Below are positions 35,470 to 49,639 of a DNA stretch of 64,000 nt, one piece after another. Source of the DNA: Paragordius varius (lineage: Eukaryota > Nematomorpha); contig OZ176052.1 in assembly GCA_964247055.1 (NCBI GenBank), positions 2,728,001 to 2,792,000 of the forward strand, written 5' to 3'. Every line of letters begins with the position of its first letter. Position 1 is the stretch's first letter. A program made the position numbers and the translations under genes. Under the pieces are notes generated by a model that was given only the letters and a program-made list of their open reading frames with translations, had not been told where the DNA came from and searched no databases.

Positions 35470-36393
35470 CATAATAAGGTTTAAAATTACAAGCCTAGAA
35501 TTATTCTATCAGGTAGTGAAACCAAGAAGAAATAAATTAGCCCCTATAAATAGCATAGCCTCAGTAATGAATTTGGCTGCACAAATTTCTAGATAACGGT
35601 GGTCTGAAAATATTGGTAAATTTTTGATATTCAACGGGTATTTTGAATAGTTTTTATATATTTTTTTGTATAACAAGCCTGTTCATATTAAATATAGGCC
35701 ATTTGAAGTTTATATATTTTTGCGCAAAGTGTGTATCACTTTAAAACTTCGAGTACTACACCCGTTAAGTGTAGAATGGACAAAAAATTATTTGCTTAGA
35801 AAATATTTTTTCCCAAACTGATAGTTAATTAAAATATCAGAAATATCCATTGAAAAGACACATAAAACAACGTTATATTACTAACTCTAACTAAATTAAT
35901 ACGATTTTACCATTTTATAAAAGACTTTTAGTTTTCTCATTGAAACAATAATTAAAAATATTTTTTATTCATTCAACTACGCAGCGACGCCCACGCCACA
36001 GTTCTATCAATTTATTAACGATAAATGACTTCTAAAAAAAGCGGGCATAACTAAAATTGAATCATTTTTATGCTACCTTTGATTTACACAAGAATGACAC
36101 CAACTATCCCTTTTACCTAAACATCTTATAAACAATCGAAATATATTAAATAGCTATTAATTTATTTGTAATTTATTCCTTTTCACATCTAGCTAATAAT
36201 CAGATTCTAATGGTATTTTTGGTTTTGGGGCAAATACGATAGATATACATCCTGTAAAAATGAGACAAAAAGGTTGTGGAACATTTTTTTCAAAAGCAGA
36301 TACAAACATATCTTAGGTTTAAACCGATTGTCAAATTCTTATTGGAATTTGACAATAAAATCGTATATTTCAAGTCAAATGATACTCTAACGG

Positions 36394-36598
36394 CGATCCA
36401 CGGGCCGCATGAGGCCCTAAAAGAGCTTTTTTATGGCACTATTTATTAATTTTTTTATGTATCTATATTGAATATAAATATCTAAAAATGCGTCAAATAG
36501 CTATGTTTTTATCATCTTTATATCGTACACGACCATTGAGACAAGATAAATATTTTTTGCGGCCCTTTAAGATTTTTTGGTGCGTATCACTGATATAT
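36394..36598. mobile_element. hAT-like remnant
   Basis: About 205 bp. The left side reads GGCGATCCACGGGCCGCATG then AGGCCC, the right side TGCGGCCC...TTTGGTGCGTATCACTG. These are the GC-rich subterminal words of small hAT derivatives. Ends eroded. Confidence 0.5.
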
Positions 36599-36599
36599 C

Positions 36600-37665
36600 G
36601 CCCGATCTTGGGAGTCTTACAAGCCCATTTTAGCCACACATTAGAGCTTTCGGAGCCTTAATCTAAAAATTTATTTGTTTTGCTTTTAAAATATAGTTTA
36701 TGATATATTTTAATTATTTTTGGAATCAAGGATTTAACTTTTGGCCAAAAATTTTTAATTTGCAATTTGCGATTTTTCTATATCGGAGAATTACCACTAA
36801 ATAACTTTCTAATATCACTTGTAACAAAACTAAATGCACCATGATAATGCTGATAATTTAACTATCAGAATATAATTGGATCATGAGTTGTTTCTTACCC
36901 CCCGAGCACGCAGTGTATATATAAATGATATATTTGAAATGAAGCATTTAGTTTCCCAAAAAAAATTATTTATAATAATTTGCGCTAATTTAACGTAATC
37001 GATCAATTACCACAAAAGCTATCTTCTAATAATACCTGTAAGCAAAATCAAAAGCACTATCAAAACCTGATACATTTGTCTATCAAAATTTATATCACCG
37101 GTACTCACCAAAAAAATTTAATGGGCCGAATAAAATATTTTCTACTCAAGGGCCGTGAATTGTATAATACCGACAAATATGGCATAGCTGTTTGAGACAT
37201 GTAAATACTGTAGACTAGGTCATATTTGGGCATAAGACCGCATGCCTTCCTAAGAATAATTTTTTATGGCCCTGAAAATATATTAATCCGATTTTTTCAA
37301 ATCTACTGAGATTAAGGCATAAAAAATAATGAAATAAATTTAATTTTTAGCAAAAATTTGTCGAAGCTTTTAATAAATATTTAACATGACTTAAACAGTA
37401 AAAAATGCTTTAAGATAATATAAAAACATTTTTAGTATACATTACTTTGCTGCAAATTTCTAACCTCAGAATATTATTAAAATAATAGTTCGGCTAAATT
37501 AAATTTAAAGCAAACGAACTTTAATAAAATTCTGAAGCGATAGAATTGTTCAGCATCATGTGTGGAAAATGTGTTTTGATATTTTAAGTGTTTTTTTACC
37601 GTTGCCATAATGGCTAAAAATAGTGTGATTAAGCTCACCAATTTTTTTTATTAAATTTTAAACAA
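36600..37665. repeat. unclassified dispersed repeat, partial copies
   Basis: Fragments of the family also seen near 33, 38, 50 and 62 kb: CTTTCGGAGCC..ATCTAAAAAT, AATATCACTTGTAA, and CTATCAGAATATA at 36.64-36.88 kb; then AAGCGATAGAATTGTTCAGC at 37.54 kb, inverted with respect to 50.0 kb. No coding potential. Confidence 0.5.
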
Positions 37666-37669
37666 ATTA

Positions 37670-37845
37670 TGCCTTGTGATGGTATTGTAGGTAGGGCCCC
37701 GGACTCTCACACTGCGTGCCCGAGTTCGAACCCCGAAACTACGCATTTTCGTCATCACTGTCAGCCCTGGGCAGGCGAGTGTTAAAGCCTTCACATGTCC
37801 GGATACAATTTAATCTTACCCAATAAAAAAGGAAAAAATAGACTC
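37670..37845 (+). mobile_element. tRNA-derived SINE
   Basis: A GC-richer 175-bp unit in AT-rich DNA. It carries a pol III A-box-like stretch (GTAGGTAGGGCCCCGG region) and a good B box (GAGTTCGAACCCC at 37722-37734). The head cannot fold into a proper cloverleaf with a paired acceptor stem, so it is tRNA-like rather than a tRNA gene. A unique body (CAGCCCTGGGCAGGCGAGTG, GTCCGGATACAATTTAAT) and an A-rich tail follow. One copy in the window. Confidence 0.72.
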
Positions 37846-38429
37846 TAAACTGTATATTTTTTTTTATTTTTTTATGCCTTTAAAATATTTTTAACACTTG
37901 CATGAAACACATTCTTTTCAGTTCTCCCATCTAAATTAGGATTTTTGGGAACCCCAGGCCTTTGAAATTAAATATAATAAAAATATATATTAAAAATTTT
38001 TTGCAAAATCCCATTATATAACATTTAACCGAAATATAATAAAAGGTTAATTTACTCGATATTACTTATTTTATATATAAACATTAAGGTGAAAATTTAG
38101 TCAATATGAGATGCCTACATTAGATAAAAATAATACAATATACCACTTTTTCTGTTTCTATAAAAGTTAGATGTCATTCAAATAAAAAAAGAAATTTTAG
38201 CGTCGGGGTAGTATAAACATATATTTTGCAAAGTAATTGTAAAGTTCCAAGTAGTTAGATGTGGAACCTTTTTAAACTTATTTTATTTTGGCTTATTTAT
38301 ATTTTTGAAATTTAAATAGAAACCGTTTCTTTTAGTATTTTTTAAAAAATATCTAATTAAATGTCTGGGGTCCGTAGATACCATTTAAATCAATATGTTC
38401 GGTGCATAATTTAACATATTTTAAAAAAT

Positions 38430-38740
38430 ATTGTTATTTGGCATTTTTGAGTTTATTTTAACTAGCCCATTTAGAAAGAGCAAGGTTTAAGACTTTTGGA
38501 GCTCTCATCTAAAAATAAAAAAAATATTGTTTTTATATGGTATATAATATATTTAAATCACATTTTTCCGAATAAAGCATTTGGCTCAAAAAAATCTTTA
38601 GTATAATGAGTGCAAATTGCGTTCTTACCATAACATAAATATTCTTCTTATATCACCTGTAAAGCTAAAGATGCCTGATTATCTTGCACGACATATATTT
38701 TATCAGAAATATTCTTGTGCGCATTGAGATTTGTATCCAA
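38430..38740. repeat. unclassified dispersed repeat, partial copy
   Basis: Contains CATCTAAAAATAAAAAAAAT, a GATATATTTTAA-like block, 'GCATTTGGCTCAAAAAAA', ATATCACCTGTAA and TATCAGAATATT words in the same order as 50.23-50.52 kb and 62.64-62.93 kb. It ends about 300 bp before the PPM1 start. Confidence 0.5.
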
Positions 38741-39041
38741 TCAGTTTAAATTTGTATACGCGATAATATAAATGTATTCCAAATAATAAATTATATTTTT
38801 AAAACTAGCAAAATAAGGTAAATATTTAATTTTTTTTTAATTTTTGCTATTTACTGTTTGAAATTTATTTTTCTACATAAAAACTAACCTTGAAAATTAT
38901 AACGGTTTTAATGAATGTTCACATAAAATTATCAAGCAGATATCCCGATATGCTTGCCTTGCTTTAGAAGAATTTTGCATGCTAAAAGTTTTCACCCGGC
39001 TTCTACTTAAACGGCTAAAACTCAACGATAAATTTTCAAAC

Positions 39042-42000
39042 ATGGGTACATTTTTAGATAAACCTGCCACCGAAAAATATAATGAACACGGAGGCGATAT
39101 TGGGCATATTAAATATGGTGTCAGTACTATGCAAGGATGGCGAATAAGAATGGAAGATTCTCATTGTGCTTATATAGGTTTACCAAACGGTCATACAGAT
39201 TGGGCATTTTTTGGGCTATTTGATGGCCACGCAGGTGGATTTGTATCCACATACTTGGCTGAACATCTTTTACCATCTATTATTGAATCCAAAGATTTTA
39301 AAGAAGCTTTAGACAATTACAAAATTGATCCCAAAAATTTTGATTATAGTGTTTTAGAAAAATCGATCAAAGATGCATTCCTTCAAATTGATAACAAATT
39401 AAAAACGTTTCCAAAACTCGACAAGGGTGAAGATAAAAGTGGATCAACTGCTGTTGCCGTTCTCATTTCACCCACGCATTTTATTTTCATCAATTGTGGC
39501 GACTCCCGGGCCGTGTTGTCACGAAACAATACATGTTATTACAGTACGGATGATCATAAACCATCGAAACCGATTGAAAAGGCTCGTATTATTAAGGCTG
39601 GTGGCTCAGTTCTCATTCAACGTGTTAATGGCTCCTTAGCTGTTTCCCGAGCCCTGGGTGATTTTGATTATAAAAATAATGCTGGAAAGCACCCATTTGA
39701 ACAACTAGTCTCCCCTGAACCCGATATACGGATTGAGAGCCGAGACCCAAGTCAAGATCAATTCATAATGTTAGCCTGTGATGGGATTTGGGATGTTATG
39801 TCATCCGAGGATGTGTGCCATTTCGTTAACAATCGACTTGCTGTGATGAAGCCACAAGACAATAATCTCGAAAACGTTTGCAATCAGATTGTGGACACGT
39901 GCCTACAAAAAGTGACTTTTTTAATTATTTGATATGAAATATATTATCAAGTCACACATATAGAATTTTACAGTCAAGATTACTATAATTTGGCTATATT
40001 GTAAAAAAATAGGTTATATATAGAAATTTGTTTAAGAATGGATAAACATTAGGAGTTTAAACACTGATATTTGTTTTTTTCTGAGAAAAACCAAACAATT
40101 AAATCTTGATTATCTTATTAGGTTATAGGATGTAGAGAGAGATGTAAATTGACAAACTCAATTTTATGTTTCGATTGTAATCTTATGGGTTTAAAAATTT
40201 TAATGATCGAAAATATGGTCTTCCTTAATTAAAAAAATGTCGTTTTTACTTTATAATTTTTTTAAAGATTTCTTCAATGTTTATAAAGTTGTTATTTTAC
40301 AACTCAAATATATATGATGGGAATTGGTCTATATTTATATTATTTTTAAATTTTTTAATATCTTAACAATTACAAAATATTTTACCCTTGTTTTTAAGGT
40401 TGGGAAATGGTTATTTTATTTAACTCATTTATTTTTTTGCCACACAAAACATTGGATTATACATTAGCAAATTTTTAATTACATTGTTGTTGATATGTTA
40501 CAGGGAAGTAGGGATAACATGAGCGTGATATTAGTCACATTAGAGGCCGCACCAAAAATCGATGTTAACGCCATAGCTATGGATGAAAAACTAAATGAGA
40601 AAATCCAGGACAAGGTCAAAGGTCAGTCATATTTTTGTTTTATATAACGTATGCTATTATCAAAACTTTTATTAATGTTTTTTACAGTGTAAAGTTTTAA
40701 AACTTTCTTATTGAATTTTGGTTAAAATTTAAACCCTTTTTTGTACGAATGGGGAAAAGGGTGTATTTTAGAATATATTTCACAATTAAAATTTGTTTTT
40801 TCGTAATATAATTTTAGGATTAGAACTGAAAACATTTTTAAAACCGTTTTTCTTTTTTGGTTCCAAAAAACGCTAATAATTACAGTTTCTATCGCACAAT
40901 TATGTTGTAACACTTATTATTTTTTGTTTTTTAGAATATTGTCAAAAATATCCGAACTCAAATTTTAATCTTTTACTCCAAGATCTCGAACATGATCCCC
41001 AGTTGCATTTTCCCCCTGGTGGTGGAGTTGCTTCAAAGTGATTATTTTTTGTTTACAGTAAAAATTAGAATATTAACGGACAAAACGTGAAAACTTAAAG
41101 ACTGATATTTTTTTTAAAAGACAGTCATATTTTTCGAATTTTGATGTTTTTAAATATAACCTATCTTTTGGGTCGATAGTTATAAATTGGTAAAATGATG
41201 TAGTTTTAGAAAATGTCAAGTTTTAATAGGTATGGTTATCTTTAAAAAATATTTATCTTTTAATTTTTAAGTTTTGTCCGTCTATTTTAGTTTTTTACTG
41301 ACTAACGAAAGATATTAGATGGCTTTAAAAATTAATTTGATGTATAATGTTTTCTAAAAACATATTGTACTTACCAACTATAATTTTGTTTATGACATAA
41401 ATGGATTTTATAAGCTTGTATATTTTTAATCTAAAAAATACTTTAATTATAGCTAATTAATATTGAACGCTTTTTCCACATAATTTTTGATTTTTAAGTC
41501 ATGAGATATTTAAAAGTTTTTATATAACTGGTATAAGCATTATATTAATTAGTTTTTATTTGGTTAGTTTATACTATGATCTATCTTTCCTCTTTGCTTC
41601 CACAAAAATCGATTTTTTTTGCAGTTGATCATTTTGGGGTAGTTTTGTGCCCGGATCAAACTTGTAGATAAACTATTGTTATGAAAAGTTGTTCTAGTTA
41701 TAATTTAATTATCCAACATTTTTCTTGATAAAAAAGCTTATATTTTCAGAATTTTTGAATTTCCAGGAAATCGAATAAATAGCTGATATTAATAAAAAAT
41801 ACAAAGTTTGCCAAATTATAATATAATAAGAGCCTTTATTAACTTTTTTAACTATATAATCCATGTATTTGCCTCAATTGATGGCAAGAAAAAAATGACC
41901 AAGAAATTTCACATTTTTTAATTTTTTTGAAACGTTAGCCGAAATGGTTATATATAATAATAAAAATTCACGCTTCGGCATACAAAATTACCCCAAAGGA

Positions 42001-43654
42001 TAATAAGAAAGTGTAGTTTACTATGAGTTGATAAATCAAAAAAAATATATGCCCTTTTTAGATTCCAAGTCATACAAACGGCTTATAATGAATTTTGTCC
42101 AAAACAAAACCTATACCCCAATCCCACCACCACCTCAGTAGTTTCTACCCTTAGTCCAGCATTGACTAATAACTTAAATATTACAAACTCTGATACCCTT
42201 AATGTTTCTAAGGGTTTAGATAAACCAAATAATAATAATAACGTTACAACCAAAAATCCCATTTATGTCATAAAGTTGAATGATGTTGAAGCAACAACCA
42301 AATCATCAGATATAACTTACTCCTCTCCTTCCCCTAAATTTTTACAGGATTCTACCAAATCTTTGGACCAAAATATACCATCCACAGGTATTGAAAGTAA
42401 TGCTGATATTAAAAGCAACGAAAATCTCAATGGGAATAATGCGGTAGTTGCTAATAAAAACACTGTTCATGTCCAACAATGTTTAGGTGACACAAATGTA
42501 AATTTTTCCGTATCTACGCAAAACTCCACGAAATCGAATCAAACAACACCCTCCTCAACCAATATAGAGTGTTGTGATGTAGAAAAGGTGGATATCATAC
42601 CATCCCCACTTCCTCAAAAACCAACACATAATATTGTGATAAAAACTGATATGGAAGTCTTGCAATCTACGATACCAATATTACCTAAAAATGATAATAA
42701 TAATCAAAACCAAAATTATGATAGTCCGAAAAAAGTTATTACAACAAATGTGGAAACTGAAAGCGCGACACCAAATATTTTGGATGATGTCAACCCAATA
42801 CCCAAAAACGCTACGAAAGAAAAGGTAGGTATTATATGGTCAAGTGTTAAAAATTTTATGAAGCTATTGCTCATTATTCAGTAATAATATTTTATAGATC
42901 TAAAGTATATCGACTAAATATAAAAAGGTTCTATTAAATAAAAATTGTTCATTTTATTAGACCCGTAATAAAAATTTTAGGTTATATGTCAAAACAATAT
43001 CTAAATAAAAATTAAAAAGCGTATATTCCATTTAGTAAATGTTTAAAAATTTAATTTGATTAAAAAAAATAATCACACAATATGATTGATTAACAATATA
43101 CAATCTTTTGGATTAGAAATTATTTTTTAATTTTCGGAATTAATATAAGACCATATAATTATTAATTTTGTTTATTTAGTTTGATGATGATGTACCCATG
43201 TTATGAAAATGAAAAAAAAGAATTATTATGAAATATATACCAACTGATTAAAGAATCCCCATCAAATGCAATTAAATTCTCAATTCTTTAAGTTATATTC
43301 ACTACTACATACATATATTTTTTAATTAATTTTATTGTTGCATTACAAGGTATATTTATATCGATAAATGTGCGCACATGCTTATTCGATTTTTATTATC
43401 AAGCACACATATGAGATATAAATAAGTTTCACACTAAAATATCCATTTTATAATATATTGTTTCTTAAACAAATAAACCCAAAATACAAGTAGTATCCGC
43501 ATATCAAAACAAACATCCAAAGATAAAATATAAAGTCAATCACCTAAAAATATCAAATTGGAAAAATGTGATTTATATTTGTGCATAACATATTTTTATT
43601 TTTATATAGGAAAAACTGATTATTGATGAGTCATCTTACACCATATATGAATAA
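39042..43654 (+). CDS. PPM1A/B: PP2C-type Ser/Thr protein phosphatase, PPM1A/PPM1B class
   Basis: Metal-dependent Ser/Thr phosphatase. Exons 39042-39911, 40504-40621, 40935-41037, 42062-42824, 43610-43654; 1899 nt, 632 residues, phases consistent. I start at the ATG at 39042 because MGTFLDKP matches the family N-terminus (Gly2 is the myristoylation site in vertebrate PPM1A/B). An in-frame ATG at 38979 would bury it. Visible PP2C motifs: RIRMED 34-39, DGHAG 61-65, GSTAV, INCGDSRAVLSRN, DHKPS, RVNGSLAVSRALGDFDYK, CDGIWD from 246, and GSRDNMSV at 291-298. The PPM1A-type helical tail follows (FPPGGG..SK, VIQTAYNEF). Then comes a tail of about 230 residues rich in Asn, Ser, Thr and Pro (exon 4), absent from human PPM1A/B. 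The last coding exon is 45 nt; AATAAA (43650-43655) overlaps the stop codon. PPM1A versus PPM1B cannot be told. It is convergent with COQ8. Confidence 0.95.
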
Positions 43655-44480
43655 AGGTTTTTAGACCTCATGTTGTTTTAAAAATTTTATTGTCATGTTT
43701 TTTGTAAAACTTTTTTTCTACCCTTGAAAAATCATATGGAACATAATCACCCGTTTTTTACATGCCTATTATATTATTTTGACAATAAAACTTTTAATAA
43801 TATATATTTTATTTATATACATTATATCAACACATATATATACTGTATTCAATGGAAGAAGATCTTATCAATAAATAATTTCATGTTTTTAATCTTGAAA
43901 AAAATTGATTACTTGTGGATTTAAATTTTTATTTAAACAATTGGGACATAATCTCTAACAATTTAAAAAATTTAAAAAAATTGAATTTATATAGGAGTTA
44001 CAAAAAAATGATGTAATTTTTCCCCAACGATAGATATTTATATCCAATTAGTACTAGTTTAAAATTTTTAGTGATTTATAAAGCTTAAGTTATTTAATAC
44101 GTCAAATTTTCAAGTTTAAGGTGAATATTCATACAATTTGGATTTTTCATGATAAATTTGGACAGTAATTGCTTATTAAACGTGAAGATTTACTCAACAT
44201 AATCTAAATCATAAGGCTACCAAAAAAACTTGTAGTATAATTTATCACAGCTAAATATTAATTTATTATCAAGATTTACATGCGTATGGTTATTGGTTTT
44301 TACATCAAAATAGTGAGTGGTGTTTTTATAAAATTGAATCATGAAACAATAAGTCAAGAAAAATATTGCCATTTCAAAAGGACTACTAACATCCTCATTA
44401 CAATCCGAAATCGAATATATATATATATATATATAATAAGCATAATTGCAATTAGAGATATGAGATCTCTCCTCCCTAAA
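43655..44480. other. convergent 3' intergenic gap PPM1/COQ8
   Basis: About 0.8 kb AT-rich DNA between the two stop codons, including a TA run at 44415-44433. No gene or structured repeat seen. Confidence 0.6.
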
Positions 44481-47400
44481 TCAATTCTCCACAAACTGAT
44501 AGTTATCATAAATTCGATCAAACATAGATTTACACGATATTTTAACGCCCAATTTCGAGCACAGCAAAAATGCCCCAGCCATTTTGCGATGTAGGCTAAG
44601 GCTTTCTTCAGGCGGTGGCGTAAGCCTTTCATTGACAAGCGTAGGCATCAAAGTTTGTACTTTCCGTGTAGTTTCTTGGTTGGAAAAATCAAAGGGTTCA
44701 TCAGTTGCAAACGCTTCTCCCATCATAAGGACTGCAGTAGCATGAGAATCTTTCATATTCTAACGAAAAAAAGAGAATTAATTGACAATGTGGTATTTAC
44801 AGCGTTTCTAGAAGTTTTAGGAATCAATATATTATTTTTTTAAATATTTTAGTTTATATTAACTACAGTGCATGTAATTATCATAGATATAGTTTTTTGA
44901 TGTTCAAAATTTGAAAACCAGGGATACGGAGCGCTAAGGAGATCCAATGGTATAAAATTAAGAATACAAACACAATTTCCAACATTCATATTATAATTAT
45001 TGATAAAGATCTATAATACTTTGGTTTCAGTCTAAAATAAATCATGTCCAATCTAAACCATGGTTTTTATGTTGAATTGTATAGACTTCATAAGTTAGCC
45101 CCTATTTGAAATATTTTTATCGATACCGATGTTGTATTTTTTGTGTAAATGAATTTTACCGGAACGGTAAAAATATCAAAGACCCCCAATTTAATAACGC
45201 ATCGACTGCACAGTTTAATTAAGTCACTGTTAACATACCTAACCCTTATAATATCGCTATAACAATATGATTATTATAATAATTATATCATGATCATAAA
45301 GGTTAGGACCCCGAATTCGGAGTTTTCGTACCACGAAGTAATTCATATTCATAATATTTTTATTTCGTGGTAATCTGAGGCAATTTTTTTACGTGACACA
45401 TGCTGTTGTGTACAACTAATGTTTTTACAGATCATTAGAAACTGGCCTTTGCCGTTAGCGCATTTTCATGTCCCAGCCAACACCGTGAGAAAGTGATAAT
45501 AGGACTTTGTTGGCCGATTATTATAATGAACACATAAAATATTACCTGTGTTTCATAACCCGTTAAGAAACCAAGTTCTTGTGAAAGTTGAAGTATTTGG
45601 CCCTTATCTCTCATCGCAGCGGCCTTTATGAGTCGGATGTAGGTGTTAACGAATGATTTGGGAAATTCTCTACAAGCCCCAAAATCTAACAGGGAAATAG
45701 TGTGGGATGTTTCATCGTACAAAAAATTTGACCAGTTGGGATCGGTTTGCATAAAGTGGAAAACGAATAATTCACGTAAACACAAATCCAAAATTTTGCT
45801 ATAAGTAAAACACAAAAAAAACATACATGTATATATGAATTTATGGAGCAAGTATTATGGTTAATTAATATAAAACTCTTCTTAAATCTGTAGAATCTAT
45901 GTTTTAGTTACCGTGTCAGGATATATATCGACATTTAATAGAAATCAATTTTCCTGTAAAATCAAATTTCAAATAGGTAAACGTTAGGACAATCGGATAT
46001 TATGATTCAAAATGTAGGAGTTTAAATTAAAACCTTTAAAATTCATTTTTATCATGTTTTAAGATAAGTAAAAGAATTTAAAGTTTTCATTAACAACAAC
46101 ACTCACATCCCCAAGTAACCAGTATGATTTCTTTTACAAAGGATATCACTTATTTGTTTTCTTAAATTTTTTTTTTAAAACTCTTTAAAGTTAAGGTTCT
46201 TTAAAATAATCATAATACATAAAAACATCATTATTGGAACCGTTTTTATAATCTAATCAATTAAATTCTGTATTTCTTTACGCACTGTGCTATTTCCATA
46301 CCAAATCTTTTATAGCAGTTTATGTATAACACAAATTTACTTGCAAATTTTAATTTTCTTTGTAATTATGTTTGCATTTAAAGAGTAAAACTTTTATAAT
46401 AAGGTTTATATATTAGTTTAAATAAAATAGTATAATCTTATTGGTGCTCTATGATAAAATTGGAACAATATCGAAAAAAACCCCATCCTTACTTTAGATA
46501 AAACAAAAATAATCATTTATACCCTCCTATAAAGTTGCGCGTTTCCTGATTCAAATGTAAAGTTTGATCTAGCGGAATACCAGGCATATATTCACTCGTT
46601 AGGATTCTTTGCGTTGTAAGAGAATGTACAATGTGTGGAATACGAAAAAACGCATCTCCCACAAGCAATTGTGTTCTAAAGCGTTCTGAGGACGCAGCTT
46701 CCCGTATGTAATCAACTTCTAAATGGAGTTCTTTACGGAAAACGCCTAGGGTTTTTGGGCGGGTAAAATTTTAAAAAATCAATTAAATTTATGGAAAAAT
46801 CAAAGATTGGGATCATTTTTGATTACGGTTCGGGTTAAAATTTATATGCAAAGCTAAAATTGTAATAGAAATTGGAGTATTAATGGCATAATTTTTTTAA
46901 AATTTATTAAATATCCTGGCAATAAAGCAGTTTAGATTCCAAGTCTGTTTAAGAAGAATAACCAAAAAAATTTAACCGTTTAGAATACCATTTTCAGTGA
47001 TAAAACACGTCGAAATGATTTTTGATCCCAAATGGTTTCGAAAATAAAATTATAATTTTTCCTGAAAAAAACATATAACACAGATATTAAAAAAGATTCT
47101 CTCAATCTTTATAAATTTTATTAACCAATCAAATTTGGATTCATAAATATAAAAAAAGATCTGTTTTAAGAATAATCTAATACTTATAAGTTAAGAAAAA
47201 ATCGAATCCATCCACTTCATAAAATTTACATTAAAAAATAATATCTTCATATTTTACCCGTATAATTAGATATTAAAATGAGTGAAAAACTTAGCGCACG
47301 AAAAAATTTACAATAAACTCACTCACCTAAAGAATAATCGAGAAATAGACCAGGAGGTAATATTTTAGTGTATTCAAGTAGGCCAAGTAAATTATCTATA

Positions 47401-48819
47401 TCACTATCAATACTTTCAGCAATTCCAGGATACTGTATTTTTACTGCTACCCTTTCAAAATTAAAGGGGGAAGTAGGATTTTGTGTTTTAATGTTGAGTT
47501 TATCAGTATCAGACGAAAAATTTTGTCCATCCTTCAACATTTCATTATGGGACTTGGAATACGATTTGCTTTCATTATTTAATAAATGATGGTTAGGGCT
47601 TAGAAAGGCTTCATGAACTTGACCAATAGATGCGGCAGCAAATGGTTTCATATTAAACTGTGAGAAACTATAATATATATAGATATCTTTCAATTTTTCG
47701 ATATAATATATATTAACCAAAATGAGACATCGCAAACTAATTTCTTAAATTAAAAAAACTTATCAATAACTTAAAATCATTTCAGTCCCAAAAAAGGTAG
47801 CTGTTAAATTAAAAAAATATTAAGAAACACCATAAAAATTTGTCATAAAAGCACACAATATTGAAATATACATTATAATTTTAGATTAAAATCAATATAC
47901 TTATCTCTCCAATGCCGTCCTAACTCATGGTGCAAGACACTTTCAGTTTGGCCCGCTGGCATAAAATCCGCCCCCTGTCTAACCCGTTCAAATATGGCTT
48001 GTAATTTTGGGCTAATAAATGTGTTATCTTGTATGCTTAAAAGCTGCCCAAATTTTAGGGCGGCCCCTCGGACTTTACACAAAGTTTCAACTATCCGTTC
48101 AGCATTTTGTTCATTGAGAAATAAGCTTTCGGGCGTTATTGGCGCAGATAGCCCGTTTGCTAAGGGCCAATTAATTTTATATAAAGTAAATATATATATA
48201 TATATCCATATAAACATTAATTTATCATATGCTTCTTTCTTAAATATTATTTTTGTAATTCTAATTATAATTTTAGTGTCGCGGTCTGTTTTTACGCTTT
48301 TTATAATTTGAAAAAACACAAACGGTTTTATTTCCCATCGTTGGCATCGAGATATTAGTTTGAAAATAATTTTAAAATATGGAATATAAAAAATATTAGA
48401 AAACAATATCTTACTCATTGTTTTCTTAGCTAATTCGCTTACGGCTCCAACACCAAGCCCTGCTGCTAGGGAGCCATAATTAAAAAGACGACTTATTTTA
48501 GACGAGGGTATTTTATTTTCTTTGGCTTTTTTGGACAGCGATTGTTCGAGTTTTGATTTTATAGAATTGACTTTTTTATGGTTAGAAAAATTATTAGATT
48601 GGATAGACGTAATTGTAGTATCAGTATATGCATACCGACTTTGTGCTAAATGAAGATACCGTTTTTGATTGCCATTTATTTTAGATGTTTTTCGCAAGAT
48701 TGAAGAGACACCAGGTACAAGAAATTTCGATTTCTTTAATAATAATGACTAAAATAAAAAAAACATTATACTTGAATATATCCTAAAACATAATAAATTT
48801 TAATATTATTGGAATTCAT
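44481..48819 (-). CDS. COQ8: COQ8/ADCK3 atypical kinase
   Basis: UbiB-family atypical kinase/ATPase needed for coenzyme Q synthesis, mitochondrial matrix side of the inner membrane. Exons (minus): 48415-48748, 47901-48159, 47327-47667, 46523-46745, 45546-45798, 44481-44759 (phases sum to 563 codons), plus a tentative first exon 48772-48819 (16 codons) joined by a 23-nt intron; 578 residues in all. Exon 48415-48748 has a basic presequence-like start and ends in the [23 protein letters not shown] segment. KFGQ (KxGQ, residues 163-166) precedes SIQD; next come the Ala-rich loop [19 protein letters not shown] with the ATP Lys, [12 protein letters not shown] and LLDFGA. The C-terminus ([29 protein letters not shown]) matches human COQ8A/B. 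A Ser/Asn-rich loop of about 35 residues is inserted between IGQVH and VAVKIQYPG. The true ATG is uncertain; all else is firm. Confidence 0.94.
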
Positions 48820-49635
48820 AATTTTAACAAAGGACTGACGGAAAAGTTATTGCTAATTAATTAATCCTTTTCTTGTAAAATTGGGAAATAAAAATAAGGC
48901 CATGAGTTTTCAAATTCAGTTTGCTTCATGAATTTATGCCTTTCGATACATATGTTACAATAACATGTGCGATTTTGGCGATATTAGCCCTATTTTTGAT
49001 GATTTTTTTCGTATATTTTATTAATTTTTAGATCATTACTCTTACCGATTTGGAGTGTGATTATTTAAACTCGTTTGAATGCTGTAAACGGCTAAATAAA
49101 GTAATATTATTGTATATAGTAGTGTGTAATACCTGAAATAATAATCTCATTTGCACCTTTGGTGCTTATAACATTCACAAAATTTTGGTATTTATGCGGC
49201 GCTGTGATATTTCCCTTGTATCTCATTTTCAAGTTCAAAATCTATTACAATATTTAGGTATTACACAACGCCTCGTGGTAATTTCGGTGTATATGATCCA
49301 ACAGACATTTATAACCGTGGACAATTGCGTAAAACTTTGAGAATCACAATGGTTAAATTGGGATATAATCTAACCTTCTTTTTTATATATCTATACTGGT
49401 ATGGTAATTATTCATACTATTGATGAAATAATTATTTATGGATTTAATTTTACTTTAAACGGATTTATTAATAAGCAACGCTAAATGATGTTTAATTATT
49501 ACACTGCGCCAAAATCGGGGGTATTATGAATAAGCTAATATATATTCCGATGAAAAAATGAATCATGATTATTATGGTCCTTTTTGGCCTTGTGATTTAA
49601 GAAAGTTTTTATTTTATGGTAGGTGCTGAATATAA
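48820..49635. other. intergenic 5' of COQ8
   Basis: AT-rich, no gene recognised. It should contain the COQ8 promoter. Nothing structured seen. Confidence 0.5.
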
Positions 49636-49639
49636 ATTT

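Noticed and set aside
37670-37745. A tRNA gene
   Set aside because: The B box is good, but no acceptor stem pairs and the unit runs on into a unique body and A-rich tail, so SINE is the better reading.
38979-39041. Upstream ATG as the PPM1 start
   Set aside because: It would add 21 basic residues before MGTFLDKP, whose Gly2 is conserved and myristoylated in the family.
44280-44843. Open frames overlapping the last COQ8 exon in other frames and strand
   Set aside because: They mirror the COQ8 coding exon and show no similarity of their own.
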